From positions 1-64,000 of the forward strand of contig NZ_SNYN01000008.1 in NCBI RefSeq assembly GCF_004363075.1: a stretch of 64,000 nt of DNA. Direction: 5' to 3'. Under the pieces are notes generated by a model, which worked only from the letters and a program-made list of their open reading frames with translations, did not search any database and had not been told where the DNA came from. Below, one piece after another: positions 17,534 through 27,525 of the stretch. The position numbers and the translations under genes were made by a program. How positions within the stretch are numbered: position 1 is the first letter of the stretch; each line of letters begins with the position of its first letter. This stretch comes from Actinorugispora endophytica. Lineage in GTDB: Bacteria; Actinomycetota; Actinomycetes; Streptosporangiales; Streptosporangiaceae.

Positions 17534-18769
17534 TCAGGCCAGGGCGGCGTGCCAGGCCAGGGCGGAGGTGTCGGAGAGCGAGGCCACCTGGTCGACGACC
17601 ACGCGCAGCGCGGCGGCGTCGTCCGGCGCCGCGGCGTAGTCGGCCCGGAAGGGGGCGTCGAGGGTGCCGGGGGCGCCCAGGCGCACGGCCGACACCAGTT
17701 CGGCGATCACCTCGCGCTCGCGCGCCTGGTACTCGCGCGCCTCGGTACGGGCCATCACGTAGTGCGCGGCCACCGCCTTGAGCAGCGCGCACTCCAGCAG
17801 CCGGGCGCGCGGCACCACCAGGTCGGCGGCGTACCGGGTGAGCGGGGCGGAGCCGTGGACGGCGCGGGTGGCCTGCTCGGCGGCGCGGCAGAACCGCCCG
17901 ATCAGCTCGCTGGTGAGGTTCTTCAGCGCGGCCAGCGACCGCAGGTCCCCGTCGAAGGAAGCCGGCCAGAACTCCTGGGCCATGAGGCCGTCGAAGACCT
18001 CTTCGAGCTCGGCCCGGCCGGCGTCGCAGTAGCGCGCGGCGGCCGTCGCGCACACCTCGGAGCGCTCGGCGGGGCTGCGCAGCGCGTCCAGCCGGACCAG
18101 CCCGGCGTACAGCCCGTCCTCCAGGTCGTGCACGGAGTAGGCGACGTCGTCGGACCAGTCCATGACCTGCGCCTCGAAGCAGACCCGGCCCTGCGGCGCG
18201 CCCTCGCGCACCCAGGCGAAGACGTCGGCGTCGTCGGCGTAGGCGTTGAACTTGTGCGTGTCGGGGCCGCGACCGCGCTCCCAGGGGTACTTGAGGGTGG
18301 CGTCCAGGGCCGCGCGGGTCAGGTTGAGCCCGGCGCTGCGGCCGTCGGCGGTGACGACCTTGCCCTCCAGCCGGGTGAGCAGCCGCAGGCTCTGCGCGTT
18401 GCCCTCGAACCCGCCGCAGGACCGCGCGGCGGCGTCCAGCGCGGTCTCCCCGTTGTGCCCGAACGGCGGATGGCCCAGGTCGTGCGCCAGGCAGGCCGCC
18501 TCGACCAGGTCGGGATCGCAGCCGAGCCCCTGGCCGAGTTCGCGCCCGATCTGGGCGCACTCCAGCGAATGGGTGAGCCGGGTACGGGGGAAGTCGCTCG
18601 CCCCCGGCTGCACCACCTGGGTCTTGGCGGCGAGCCTGCGCAGCGCGAAGCTGTGCAGGACGCGGGCCCGGTCCCGCTCGAAGGCTCCCCGGGCCCGGTT
18701 CTTGGGCGGCTCCGCGACCCACCGCCGCAGGTCGTGCCCGCTGTAGGTGTCCGCCGAGGTCTTTGGCAT
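17534..18769 (-). CDS. dgt: Deoxyguanosinetriphosphate triphosphohydrolase-like protein
   Basis: 411 residues, HD-domain dGTPase family. Motifs are RTRLTHSLE and [16 protein letters not shown] (the HD pair and following histidines) and [17 protein letters not shown] (second metal-site Asp). It hydrolyses dGTP, or other dNTPs, to nucleoside and triphosphate. The ATG at 18769 is chosen because GGAG lies 11 bases before it; a GTG three codons earlier is possible. In many actinobacteria this gene sits next to dnaG, whereas here 12 kb separates them. Confidence 0.93.
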   Translation of the reverse strand: MPKTSADTYSGHDLRRWVAEPPKNRARGAFERDRARVLHSFALRRLAAKTQVVQPGASDFPRTRLTHSLECAQIGRELGQGLGCDPDLVEAACLAHDLGHPPFGHNGETALDAAARSCGGFEGNAQSLRLLTRLEGKVVTADGRSAGLNLTRAALDATLKYPWERGRGPDTHKFNAYADDADVFAWVREGAPQGRVCFEAQVMDWSDDVAYSVHDLEDGLYAGLVRLDALRSPAERSEVCATAAARYCDAGRAELEEVFDGLMAQEFWPASFDGDLRSLAALKNLTSELIGRFCRAAEQATRAVHGSAPLTRYAADLVVPRARLLECALLKAVAAHYVMARTEAREYQAREREVIAELVSAVRLGAPGTLDAPFRADYAAAPDDAAALRVVVDQVASLSDTSALAWHAALA

Positions 18770-18793
18770 GGCGCTCACGACTCCACTGTCCGT

Positions 18794-18867
18794 CTCCCCG
18801 CTGGTCGTGGCCTTTCCGGGGTCCCAACCGCCTCCGAGACCCCGGAAAGGCCACGATCGCCGGGGAG
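18794..18867. repeat. Family A intergenic palindrome (terminator-like)
   Basis: Arms 18794-18823 and 18838-18867 pair over 30 positions with three mismatches around a 14-base loop. The core GTCGTGGCCTTTCCGGGGTC is very close to that of the palindrome at 37021-37084. It lies between the DUF218 gene stop and the dgt start, both minus strand, so it could end the DUF218 transcript. Confidence 0.75.
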
Positions 18868-18878
18868 GCCGCCGCGGG

Positions 18879-19955
18879 TCAGAGCGCGTCCACCCGGACC
18901 GTGGCGCTCTCCCCGAAGATCCAGTAGTGCCACAGCGAGGCGGTCTCACGGGTGATGTACCACAGCTGGGTCTCGCGCTCCAGGACCGCGGGCCCCGAGC
19001 GCGCGGGCGAGGTCGCGGCCTCGATCCCGAAGCCCTCGGCCATCTCCCGCGAGCGCAGCGAGTGCCAGGGGTCGCTGACGATCACCGCGGTGGTCCAGCC
19101 CCGCTCCCGGAACGCCAGGGAGACCAGTTCCAGGCTCTCCAGGGTGTCGCTGCCCTCGCCGATGGCGACGATCCGCTCGGAGGGGACGCCCTCCTGCTCC
19201 AGCCACCGGCCGCCGCTGCCGCCCTCGGTGAAGTTGTCGCCCGGCTGGTTGCCGCCGACCGTGACGATGGCGGGGGCCACCCCCTCCTCGTAGAGGTCGG
19301 CGGCGTGCCGCAGCCTGGCCTCGAAGACGGGCGAGGGCTGGCCGTTGTACTGGCTGGCGCCCAGCACGACGATCGCGTCGGAGGAGGGGCGCTGGTCCTG
19401 CCGGGCGGTGAACCAGACCCAGCCCCAGGTGGCGACGGGAATCATGACGATCACCACCAGGACCAGCGCGGCGATCCCGGCGATCCGCGGACCGCGGCGG
19501 CGCCGGGGACGGACCGGGCGCCGCATGGTTCGGGTGCTCGACGCGTCCGCGTCGTCCGCGTCGTCCGCGTCGCCGAGGTCGTCCCGGCCGCCGCCGTCCG
19601 CGCGGTCGTCCCCGCCGAGCGGTTCGGGGCGCGGGTTCCCCGGGCCCGGGTCGCGCCGTCCGGGGGCCGGGGGCCGCTGCCGGACGAAGGTCTGCGGGTG
19701 CGCGCCGTCCTGCCGCCGGACGAAGGTCTGGGCGTGCCCGTCGTCGGTCCGCCCGGCGCCGTCCCCGTCGTCGTCCCGGACGGACCGCGCGCCCTCCCCC
19801 GGTTCGGCGGGCGCGCGCGTGAAGACCCGCGTCGCCTCGTCCCGCTCGTTCCCGCCGTGCGGATCGTCCGCGGGTCCTCCACCGGTCGTGCGCACCTTCA
19901 CCCCCTGGCCGAGCACGGAGACGGAACGGTCGTCGCCCTGGTGCCCGTGGCACAT
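18879..19955 (-). CDS. DUF218 (YdcF/SanA-like) membrane protein with long disordered N terminus
   Basis: About 358 residues from the ATG at 19955. Roughly the first 150 are Asp/Arg/Pro-rich and disordered, with a repeated QTFVR motif. A single membrane helix follows ([20 protein letters not shown]), then the extracellular DUF218 domain starting [21 protein letters not shown] and containing [10 protein letters not shown] and [13 protein letters not shown]218 proteins are linked to envelope integrity, but the reaction is unknown. The start is uncertain: the ATG has an AGGAGG 15 bases away, and a GTG at 19895 with a closer GGGGTG would give a protein about 20 residues shorter. Confidence 0.8.
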   Translation of the reverse strand: MCHGHQGDDRSVSVLGQGVKVRTTGGGPADDPHGGNERDEATRVFTRAPAEPGEGARSVRDDDGDGAGRTDDGHAQTFVRRQDGAHPQTFVRQRPPAPGRRDPGPGNPRPEPLGGDDRADGGGRDDLGDADDADDADASSTRTMRRPVRPRRRRGPRIAGIAALVLVVIVMIPVATWGWVWFTARQDQRPSSDAIVVLGASQYNGQPSPVFEARLRHAADLYEEGVAPAIVTVGGNQPGDNFTEGGSGGRWLEQEGVPSERIVAIGEGSDTLESLELVSLAFRERGWTTAVIVSDPWHSLRSREMAEGFGIEAATSPARSGPAVLERETQLWYITRETASLWHYWIFGESATVRVDAL

Positions 19956-20138
19956 CGAGTAGGGGCCGGGCCTCCTCGGCCCGGCGGGGGTCGACCGGCC
20001 TCGGCCGCGTACCGTGCCGCCCACGCTGCCTCGGCCAGGGAGCGGCGAGGCGCTCCCGCCGCGCGCTCCCGATGACAATGCTAGGAGAAAGCCACGGCCT
20101 TAACAGCCACTATGCCCCTCATCGGCCGATAACGGAGA

Positions 20139-20167
20139 CCGGGCCCGGGCGGCTCACCCGGGCCCGG
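20139..20167 (-). terminator. Terminator after ppdK
   Basis: Perfect 11-bp stem (CCGGGCCCGGG / CCCGGGCCCGG) with a 7-base loop, 38 bases past the ppdK stop. The rest of 19956-20138 shows no gene; it probably holds the promoter of the DUF218 gene (a TAGCAT box on the minus strand near 20082). Confidence 0.75.
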
Positions 20168-20204
20168 CCGTCCGCGGCGGACCTCCCCGCGAGGGCCGCG
20201 CGCC

Positions 20205-22880
20205 TCAGCGCCCGGCCGCCCTCCCCGCCTCGAGGCGGGCGACGGGTACTCGGAACGGGGAGCAGGACACGTAGTCCAGTCCCGCCTGGTGGAAGAAGCG
20301 CACCGAGGCCGGGTCGCCGCCGTGCTCGCCGCAGACGCCCAGCTTGATGCCCGGGCGCGCGGCCCGGCCCTCCTCGACCGCGATCCTGATCAGCCGCCCC
20401 ACCCCGTCGACGTCCAGGGACTCGAACGGGGAGACCCCGAACACTCCCTTCTCCAGGTAGTTGGAGAAGAAGGACGCCTCCACGTCGTCGCGCGAGAAGC
20501 CCCACACGGTCTGGGTGAGGTCGTTGGTGCCGAAGGAGAAGAACTCGGCGCTCTCGGCGATCTGCCCGGCGGTCAGCGCCGCCCGCGGCAGCTCGATCAT
20601 GGTGCCGACCGGGTAGTCGAGGTCGAAGCCGCTCTCCTCGCCGACCTCGCGCAGCACCCGGACCGACTCGTCCCGGATGATCTCCAGCTCCTGGACGGTG
20701 CCGACCAGCGGGATCATGATCTCCGGGCGGGGGCGCCCCCCGGCCCGGATCCGCTCCGCGGCGGCCTGGGCGATCGCGCGCACCTGCATGGTGAACAGGC
20801 CCGGGACCACGAGGCCCAGGCGTACTCCGCGCAGGCCCAGCATCGGGTTCTGCTCGTGCAGGCGGTGCACGGCCTGGAGCAGGCGGAGGTCGCCCTCGTG
20901 CTTCTCGCCGCGCGCCTCGGCCACCGCCACGCGCACCGACAGCTCGGTGATGTCGGGCAGGAACTCGTGCAGCGGCGGGTCCAGCAGGCGTACGGTGACG
21001 GGCAGGCCGTCCATGGCCGCGAAGATGCCGACGAAGTCCTCGCGCTGCATCGGCAGCAGCGCGGCCAGGGACTCCTCGCGCTCCTTGTCGGTGTCGGCGA
21101 GGATGAGCCGCTCCACGAGGGACCGGCGGTCGCCGAGGAACATGTGCTCGGTGCGGCACAGCCCGATGCCCTGGGCGCCCATGCGACGGGCGCGGGCGGC
21201 GTCCTCGGGGGTGTCGGCGTTGGCCCGCACGTTCATCCGGCGCGCGGCGTCGGCGTACTGCATGAACCGGTGCACCGCGCGCACCAGGTCGTCGGCCTGG
21301 TCCGAGGCGGGGTCGATCTCCCCGTCGAAGTAGCGCACGACCGGCGACGCCACGACCGGGACCTCGCCGAGGAAGACCTCGCCGCTGGTGCCGTCGATGG
21401 AGATGACGTCGCCCTCCTCGATGATCCGGCCGCCGGGGGCGACCAGGCGGCGGTTCTTGGTGTCCACGTCGAGTTCCTCGGCGCCGCACACGCAGGTCTT
21501 GCCCATGCCGCGGGCCACCACGGCGGCGTGCGAGGTCTTGCCGCCGCGGCTGGTGAGGATGCCCTCGGCGGCGATCATGCCCTCGAGGTCGTCGGGGTTG
21601 GTCTCTCGGCGGCACAGGATGACGCTCTCGCCGCTGCGGGACCACTTGATGGCGGTGTAGGAGTCGAACACCGCGCGGCCCACCGCCGCGCCCGGGGACG
21701 CGTTCATGCCGCGGCCCAGGCGGTCTCGGTCCGCGGCGTGGTCGAAGCGGGGGAACATGAGCTGGGCGAGCTGGTCGCCGGTGACCCGGCCCACGGCCTC
21801 GTCCAGGGTGATCAGGCCCTGGTCGACGAGCTGGTTGGCGATCCGGAAGGCCGCGGCGGCGGTGCGCTTGCCCACGCGGGTCTGCAGCATCCACAGCTTG
21901 CCGCGCTCGATCGTGAACTCGATGTCGCACAGGTCCCGGTAGTGCGTCTCGAGCGTCTCCATGATGGCCAGGAGCTCGGCGTAGCACTTGGCGTCGACCC
22001 GCTCCAGGTCGGCGAGCGGGACGGTGTTGCGGATACCGGCGACGACGTCCTCGCCCTGGGCGTTCTGCAGGTAGTCGCCGTAGACGCCCTGCTGGCCCGA
22101 GGCCGGGTCGCGGGTGAAGGCGACGCCGGTGCCCGAGTCCATGCCGAGGTTGCCGAAGACCATGGAACAGACGTTGACCGCGGTGCCCAGGTCGGTGGGG
22201 ATGCGCTCCTGGCGGCGGTACAGGACGGCGCGGGGCGCGTTCCAGGAGTCGAAGACGGCCTTGATGGCGAGCCGCATCTGCTCGCGCGGATCGGTGGGGA
22301 ACTCGGTGCCGGTCGCCTCGTGCACGATGCTCTTGAAGGTCTCGACGATCGCCTTGAGGTCGTCGGCGTCGAGGTCGAGGTCGCTGGTGACGCCCTTGCG
22401 CGACTTGGTCTCGTCGATGGCGTCCTCGAACAGCTCGCCCTCGATGCCCAGCACGGTCTTGCCGAACATCTGGACCAGGCGGCGGTAGGAGTCCCAGGCG
22501 AACCGGTCGTTCCCGGCCTGGGCGGCCAGGCCCTTGACCGACTCGTCGTTGAGGCCGATGTTCAGGACGGTCTCCATCATGCCCGGCATGGAGAACTTGG
22601 CGCCCGAGCGCACGCTCACGAGCAGCGGGTCGTCGGCCTGGCCCAGGCGCTTGCCCATCCTCTCCTCCAGCGCCGCCAGCTTCTGGTCGATCTCCGCGTC
22701 CAGCCCCGCGGGCACGGACCCGTGCTCCAGGTAGTGCCGGCACGCCTCGGTGGTGATGGTGAACCCGGGCGGGACCGGGAGTCCGAGGTTGGTCATCTCA
22801 GCGAGGTTCGCACCCTTGCCACCGAGGAGGTCCTTGAGGTCTTTGTTCCCCTCGGCGAATTCGAAGACGTACTGGGGCAC
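20205..22880 (-). CDS. ppdK: Pyruvate, phosphate dikinase
   Basis: 891 residues, full length for the family. The N-terminal ATP-grasp domain begins VFEFAEGNKDLKDLLGGKGANLAEM. The central swivelling domain carries the phosphorylated histidine in GGKTSHAAVVARGMGK, and the C-terminal TIM barrel has the PEP-site Cys in GVCGEHGGDP. It interconverts pyruvate, ATP and phosphate with PEP, AMP and pyrophosphate. The GTG start at 22880 follows AGGAG by 5 bases. It is a single-gene unit with its own terminator, and a DasR-like site lies about 120 bases upstream. Confidence 0.96.
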   Translation of the reverse strand: MPQYVFEFAEGNKDLKDLLGGKGANLAEMTNLGLPVPPGFTITTEACRHYLEHGSVPAGLDAEIDQKLAALEERMGKRLGQADDPLLVSVRSGAKFSMPGMMETVLNIGLNDESVKGLAAQAGNDRFAWDSYRRLVQMFGKTVLGIEGELFEDAIDETKSRKGVTSDLDLDADDLKAIVETFKSIVHEATGTEFPTDPREQMRLAIKAVFDSWNAPRAVLYRRQERIPTDLGTAVNVCSMVFGNLGMDSGTGVAFTRDPASGQQGVYGDYLQNAQGEDVVAGIRNTVPLADLERVDAKCYAELLAIMETLETHYRDLCDIEFTIERGKLWMLQTRVGKRTAAAAFRIANQLVDQGLITLDEAVGRVTGDQLAQLMFPRFDHAADRDRLGRGMNASPGAAVGRAVFDSYTAIKWSRSGESVILCRRETNPDDLEGMIAAEGILTSRGGKTSHAAVVARGMGKTCVCGAEELDVDTKNRRLVAPGGRIIEEGDVISIDGTSGEVFLGEVPVVASPVVRYFDGEIDPASDQADDLVRAVHRFMQYADAARRMNVRANADTPEDAARARRMGAQGIGLCRTEHMFLGDRRSLVERLILADTDKEREESLAALLPMQREDFVGIFAAMDGLPVTVRLLDPPLHEFLPDITELSVRVAVAEARGEKHEGDLRLLQAVHRLHEQNPMLGLRGVRLGLVVPGLFTMQVRAIAQAAAERIRAGGRPRPEIMIPLVGTVQELEIIRDESVRVLREVGEESGFDLDYPVGTMIELPRAALTAGQIAESAEFFSFGTNDLTQTVWGFSRDDVEASFFSNYLEKGVFGVSPFESLDVDGVGRLIRIAVEEGRAARPGIKLGVCGEHGGDPASVRFFHQAGLDYVSCSPFRVPVARLEAGRAAGR

Positions 22881-22998
22881 GGGAACTCCTTTTCACGGCC
22901 GGTTGACCTGAGGTGGGCGCGACTCTACCCGACGTCGCACGGGAACTTCCGTAACTAGCCTTCAATTCTAGCGTTTATGCAGGTCAGAGACATGTAGT

Positions 22999-23010
22999 TG
23001 GACTAGACCA
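22999..23010. promoter_or_regulatory. DasR-responsive-element-like site upstream of ppdK
   Basis: TGGACTAGACCA matches 11 of 12 positions of the core of the Streptomyces DasR site (TGGTCTAGACCA, from memory). It sits upstream of a minus-strand TAGAAT box (22970-22965) that could be the ppdK -10. DasR responds to glucosamine-6-phosphate and links chitin use to central metabolism. Assignment to DasR is inference; any GntR/HutC-type regulator is possible. Confidence 0.45.
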
Positions 23011-23190
23011 TTGGTAGAGTCGATTTGGCCGGAAACCACCCGGTTCACACGCCCGGAGCCCTTCGGGACGACGATGAAAGCGCAGCTCACTGCGGAGGCG
23101 CGGGAGAAGCCGAGCGCGACTCGAAAAAATTGGTCCACTACGCCACGCGGAGGACCGAAGTGTGCCGATCGCCACATCTCTACCGGCAAG

Positions 23191-23212
23191 TAACCTACGC
23201 TACCGTAGGTTA
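23191..23212. promoter_or_regulatory. TetR-type operator candidate before the hemolysin III gene
   Basis: TAACCTACG and CGTAGGTTA (perfect 9-base arms) flank a 4-base centre. It lies 65 bases upstream of the hemolysin III start and next to a TAGAGT box, so a bound dimer would cover the promoter. No TetR-family gene is adjacent. The rest of the 396-base gap 22881-23276 holds the two divergent promoters and no gene. Confidence 0.55.
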
Positions 23213-23276
23213 GAGTCCGAGGGACCAGGTCGGCACCGCGCAGGCGCGCCCGGCCGCCGACGTGACGGAGAAGAAC

Positions 23277-24026
23277 GTGTCAGTGGACCAGACCGGCAGG
23301 ACACCGCGGGACGAGGAGCCCCGCGACTCGGACGGGAGCGGGGAGGGCCCGCTCGGCAGGGCCGGAGCCGCGGCCTCGGACCTGTTCGAGGCGGTCAAAC
23401 CCCGGCTGCGCGGCTGGCTTCACCTGGGCACCGCCCCGCTGGCGCTGGCGGCCGGGATCGTCCTGGTCTGCCTGGCGCCCACCGGCCTGTCCAGGCTCGC
23501 CAGCGCGATCTACGCGGCCAGCGCGGTCCTGCTGTTCAGCACCTCGGCCGTGTACCACGTGGGCCGCTGGTCCACGAGGGCGGTGGCGGTCCTGCGCCGG
23601 ATGGACCACTCGAACATCTACCTGATCATCGCCGGGACCTACACGCCGTTCGTGCTCCTGGTGCTCGACGGCTCCCTGCGCGTCGCGATGACCGCGCTGA
23701 TCTGGGGCGGCGCGTTCGCCGGGGTGCTGTTCAAGATGTTCTGGCTGAACGCGCCACGCTGGCTGTCCACCGCGCTGTACCTGGCCATCGGCTGGGTCGC
23801 GGTGCTGTTCGTCCCCCAGCTCGTCGGCGGCACCCACCCCGCCACCTGGATCCTCATCCTGGTCGGCGGCGTGCTGTACAGCCTGGGCGCGGTCGTCTAC
23901 GGCCTCAAGCGGCCCGACCCCGCGCCGCGGTGGTTCGGCTTCCACGAGATCTTCCACTCGCTCACCATCGCGGCCTTCGTCTGCCACTACATCGCCGTGT
24001 CCTTCGTCGTCTACACGACGGGGTGA
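23277..24026 (+). CDS. Hemolysin III (TrhA/YqfA) family membrane protein
   Basis: 249 residues. A hydrophilic N-terminal tail of about 45 residues precedes seven probable membrane helices. Family-conserved metal-site residues are visible: SAVYHVGRWS in the second helix region, MDHSNIYLIIAGTYTPF in the next, and GFHEIFHSLTIAAFVCHY near the end. The family is related to PAQR receptors and is linked to membrane lipid homeostasis rather than haemolysis. The GTG at 23277 is preferred over one at 23262 because GGAG lies 6 bases before it. Confidence 0.88.
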   Translation: MSVDQTGRTPRDEEPRDSDGSGEGPLGRAGAAASDLFEAVKPRLRGWLHLGTAPLALAAGIVLVCLAPTGLSRLASAIYAASAVLLFSTSAVYHVGRWSTRAVAVLRRMDHSNIYLIIAGTYTPFVLLVLDGSLRVAMTALIWGGAFAGVLFKMFWLNAPRWLSTALYLAIGWVAVLFVPQLVGGTHPATWILILVGGVLYSLGAVVYGLKRPDPAPRWFGFHEIFHSLTIAAFVCHYIAVSFVVYTTG

Positions 24027-24246
24027 ACCGCGCCGCCGACCGCTTCGGCGGGGTGAGTCACGATTCGCTCACATGGTCGGACTCCAGGTGCGAAAGGCCC
24101 CGGGGACGCCCGTCCCGCCCACCGGCCTCTCGGTAGGTTGGGCGGTGTCCCGGCCGACCGTGTGCGGTGGGCCGGACCCACGGTGAGGCGGCCGGAAACC
24201 ACATCCCCCCGGGTACGGCCGCCTCATCGGACACCCCTGGCACGCG

Positions 24247-24294
24247 GGAGGCCCCCGCGCGGGGCGGATTCAACGGGTCCGCGCGGGGGCCTCC
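24247..24294. terminator. Bidirectional terminator between hemolysin III and glyS
   Basis: Perfect 16-bp stem (GGAGGCCCCCGCGCGG and its complement) with a 16-base loop between two convergent genes. Confidence 0.85.
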
Positions 24295-24308
24295 TCGCAC
24301 CTCCGGGG

Positions 24309-25697
<1,389 letters not shown>

Positions 25698-25902
25698 GGT
25701 TGTTTGACTCTCCATCCGGCTGGCGGTCGGCGGATCGCGGAAGGGCGCGATGCTCGATGGGAAATGCGGAACGCCAAGCGTATTGGACTTCGGGGCGTGT
25801 ACACGCACCAAGGGCGATACGCCTGCTTTCCGGCGTGCTGTCCCGTTTGACGATACGCGCGGGCCGCCGCCGCGGCGACCCCTTTCCCACCCTGCGGCGG
25901 GT

Positions 25903-26202
25903 TCACCCGGTGACGGGCTCCTGGCGGGAGAGCACCTCGAAGGCGCTGGCCTCGTCCCTGGCCGTGGCCAGCAGCGGGACCGCGGCGACCTTGACGTCGA
26001 AGTTCGACAGCGCCCGGCGGTAGAAGCCCGGGCCGTCCCACTCGGTGACGACCGTCCACAGCCCCGGCTCGTCGACGGCGCGCGCCACCGACCCCCTCCG
26101 GTAGCCGGGCCTGCGGGCCAGCGCGTCCAGCGCGGTGGCCGCGCCGGCCGCGAAGTCGTCGGAGTCCTCGGGCGCGACGGCGTGTCTGGTGATGACGATC
26201 AC
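25903..26202 (-). CDS. Antibiotic biosynthesis monooxygenase (ABM) domain protein
   Basis: 99 residues. It begins with the strand MIVITRHAV, then a helix with [19 protein letters not shown] and the strand [18 protein letters not shown], the ferredoxin-like dimeric barrel of ABM proteins. Members are small cofactor-independent monooxygenases or haem-binding proteins. No biosynthetic cluster is nearby, so a specific reaction cannot be given. It lies upstream of glyS on the same strand, 205 bases away. Confidence 0.75.
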   Translation of the reverse strand: MIVITRHAVAPEDSDDFAAGAATALDALARRPGYRRGSVARAVDEPGLWTVVTEWDGPGFYRRALSNFDVKVAAVPLLATARDEASAFEVLSRQEPVTG

Positions 26203-26318
26203 CCGCCCATGCTGCCACGCCCGCGCCCCCGGCGGGACACGGGGGGAGGCCCCCGCGCGGGCTCTCCTTAAGTAGGCTGCCGACTACCGTGTCGCCCTGA
26301 CCGCATGGAGGAAGCCGG

Positions 26319-26678
26319 GTGTCCCCTGACCGCCACGAGCCCGAGCGGAAGAACCGTCCACTGCCGGAAGGGGGCTCGTTCTTCACGCCCGGCGCGTCAC
26401 CGCTGCGCAGAGCGGTCGAGCGGCGCAGCGCGGTCCCGCTGGTGGTGCTGCACAACGCGCCGCGGTGGGTGCTGCCCGTCGGGATGGTCGGCGTGCTCTT
26501 CGCCGGACTGCTGCTCGCCGGGATCGCCGGCGCGCTGCTTCTGGCGCTCCTGGCCGCGTTCATCGGCTGGCTGGCGTTCCTGGCCTGGCCCCGGCTGCGG
26601 CGCCCGGAGCGGGCGACGCGGTGCGTGGTGGTGGCGACCCTGCTCGGGCTCGGAGTACTGCAGAGCGGGGTATTTTGA
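26319..26678 (+). CDS. Small two-helix membrane protein of unknown function
   Basis: 119 residues. A hydrophilic N-terminal half (MSPDRHEPERKNRPLPEGG...) is followed by a hydrophobic region (about 48-90) with two close membrane helices and a final short hydrophobic segment. The GTG at 26319 follows GGAGG by 7 bases. Its stop overlaps the -35 box of the znuC promoter. I recognise no characterised family; its position before the zinc genes may be coincidence, since they have their own promoter. Confidence 0.65.
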   Translation: MSPDRHEPERKNRPLPEGGSFFTPGASPLRRAVERRSAVPLVVLHNAPRWVLPVGMVGVLFAGLLLAGIAGALLLALLAAFIGWLAFLAWPRLRRPERATRCVVVATLLGLGVLQSGVF

Positions 26679-26703
26679 CAATCATTTTCGTTCTCGTCAA
26701 ACT
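26675..26703 (+). promoter_or_regulatory. Zur-box-like promoter of the zinc uptake operon
   Basis: TTGACA (26675-26680), a 17-base spacer and CAAACT (26698-26703) make a strong promoter whose start point (about 26710) coincides with the GTG of znuC, predicting a leaderless message. The spacer holds an AT-rich inverted repeat with ends TTGAC and GTCAA and the centre AATCATTTTCGTT, resembling actinobacterial Zur boxes. Zinc-loaded Zur bound here would block the promoter. Confidence 0.65.
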
Positions 26704-26709
26704 GTAAGG

Positions 26710-27525
26710 GTGTTACCACAAGCCTCACCTGCCGAAACCTCCTCCCCGCTGGCCTTCTCCGTACGCGACGCCGTTGTGGAGTACGACCGCAGGCCCGTGC
26801 TGCGCGGCGTCTCCCTCGACGTCCGCCAGGGCGAGGTCGTCGCCGTCCTGGGCGCCAACGGGTCGGGCAAGTCCACCCTGCTGCGCGCGATGCTGGGCCT
26901 GGTCCCGCTCGCCGGGGGAGAGGTCTCGGTGAGGGGCGTGCCGCTGCGGCGGTTCCGCGACTGGGGCCGGATCGGATACGTGCCCCAGCGCCTGTCCGCG
27001 GGCGGCGGGGTCCCCTCCACCGTGCGCGAGGTCGTGACCTCCGGCCGGATCAACCGCCTGCGCCGGTTCCTGCCGCCCTCGGCCGCGGACCGCGCGGCCG
27101 TCGACGACGCGCTGGCCTCGGTGGGGCTGGGCGACCGCGCCGGGGACTCCGTGCACGAGCTGTCCGGCGGGCAGCAGCAGCGCGTGCTGATCGCCCGCGC
27201 CCTCGCGGGCGGGCCCGACGTCTTCGTCATGGACGAGCCCATGGCCGGGGTCGACGCCGCCAACCAGCAGGCCCTGGCCCGGACCATCGAGGGACTGTCG
27301 AACCGGGGCGCCACCGTCGTCCTGGTGCTGCACGAGCTCGGCCCGCTGGAACCGCTGATCCGGCGCTCCGTCACCCTGGACCACGGCGTGATCGCGCACG
27401 ACGGGGCGCCCCCGCGGCCCGAAGGCGACTGCGCCCGGCCCGGCCACGACCACGTCCACCCGCACGCCGACGCCGACCGGACCCCGGCGGCCGTTCCGGT
27501 CATCGAGGTTTCCCGCCGTGATTGA
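26710..27525 (+). CDS. znuC: Zinc ABC transporter ATP-binding protein (ZnuC-like)
   Basis: 271 residues. Walker A is GANGSGKST, the signature is HELSGGQQQRVLIARAL, and Walker B is VFVMDEPMAGVD. The C-terminal tail is His/Asp-rich (HDHVHPHADAD), as is common in zinc transport proteins. The GTG at 26710 has no Shine-Dalgarno but sits at the predicted transcription start. It overlaps znuB by 8 bases. A manganese transporter is the alternative; the Fur-family gene at the operon end and the Zur-like box favour zinc. No binding-protein gene (znuA) is in the operon. Confidence 0.88.
   Translation: MLPQASPAETSSPLAFSVRDAVVEYDRRPVLRGVSLDVRQGEVVAVLGANGSGKSTLLRAMLGLVPLAGGEVSVRGVPLRRFRDWGRIGYVPQRLSAGGGVPSTVREVVTSGRINRLRRFLPPSAADRAAVDDALASVGLGDRAGDSVHELSGGQQQRVLIARALAGGPDVFVMDEPMAGVDAANQQALARTIEGLSNRGATVVLVLHELGPLEPLIRRSVTLDHGVIAHDGAPPRPEGDCARPGHDHVHPHADADRTPAAVPVIEVSRRD

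Noticed and set aside
19471-19741. Asp- and Arg-rich stretches of the DUF218 protein as a separate DNA-binding or acidic protein
   Set aside because: They lie in the same frame as the membrane helix and domain and read as a disordered cytoplasmic tail.
22968-23213. Several 60-75-codon frames between ppdK and the hemolysin III gene
   Set aside because: They overlap each other on both strands, lack ribosome sites and cover evident promoter elements.
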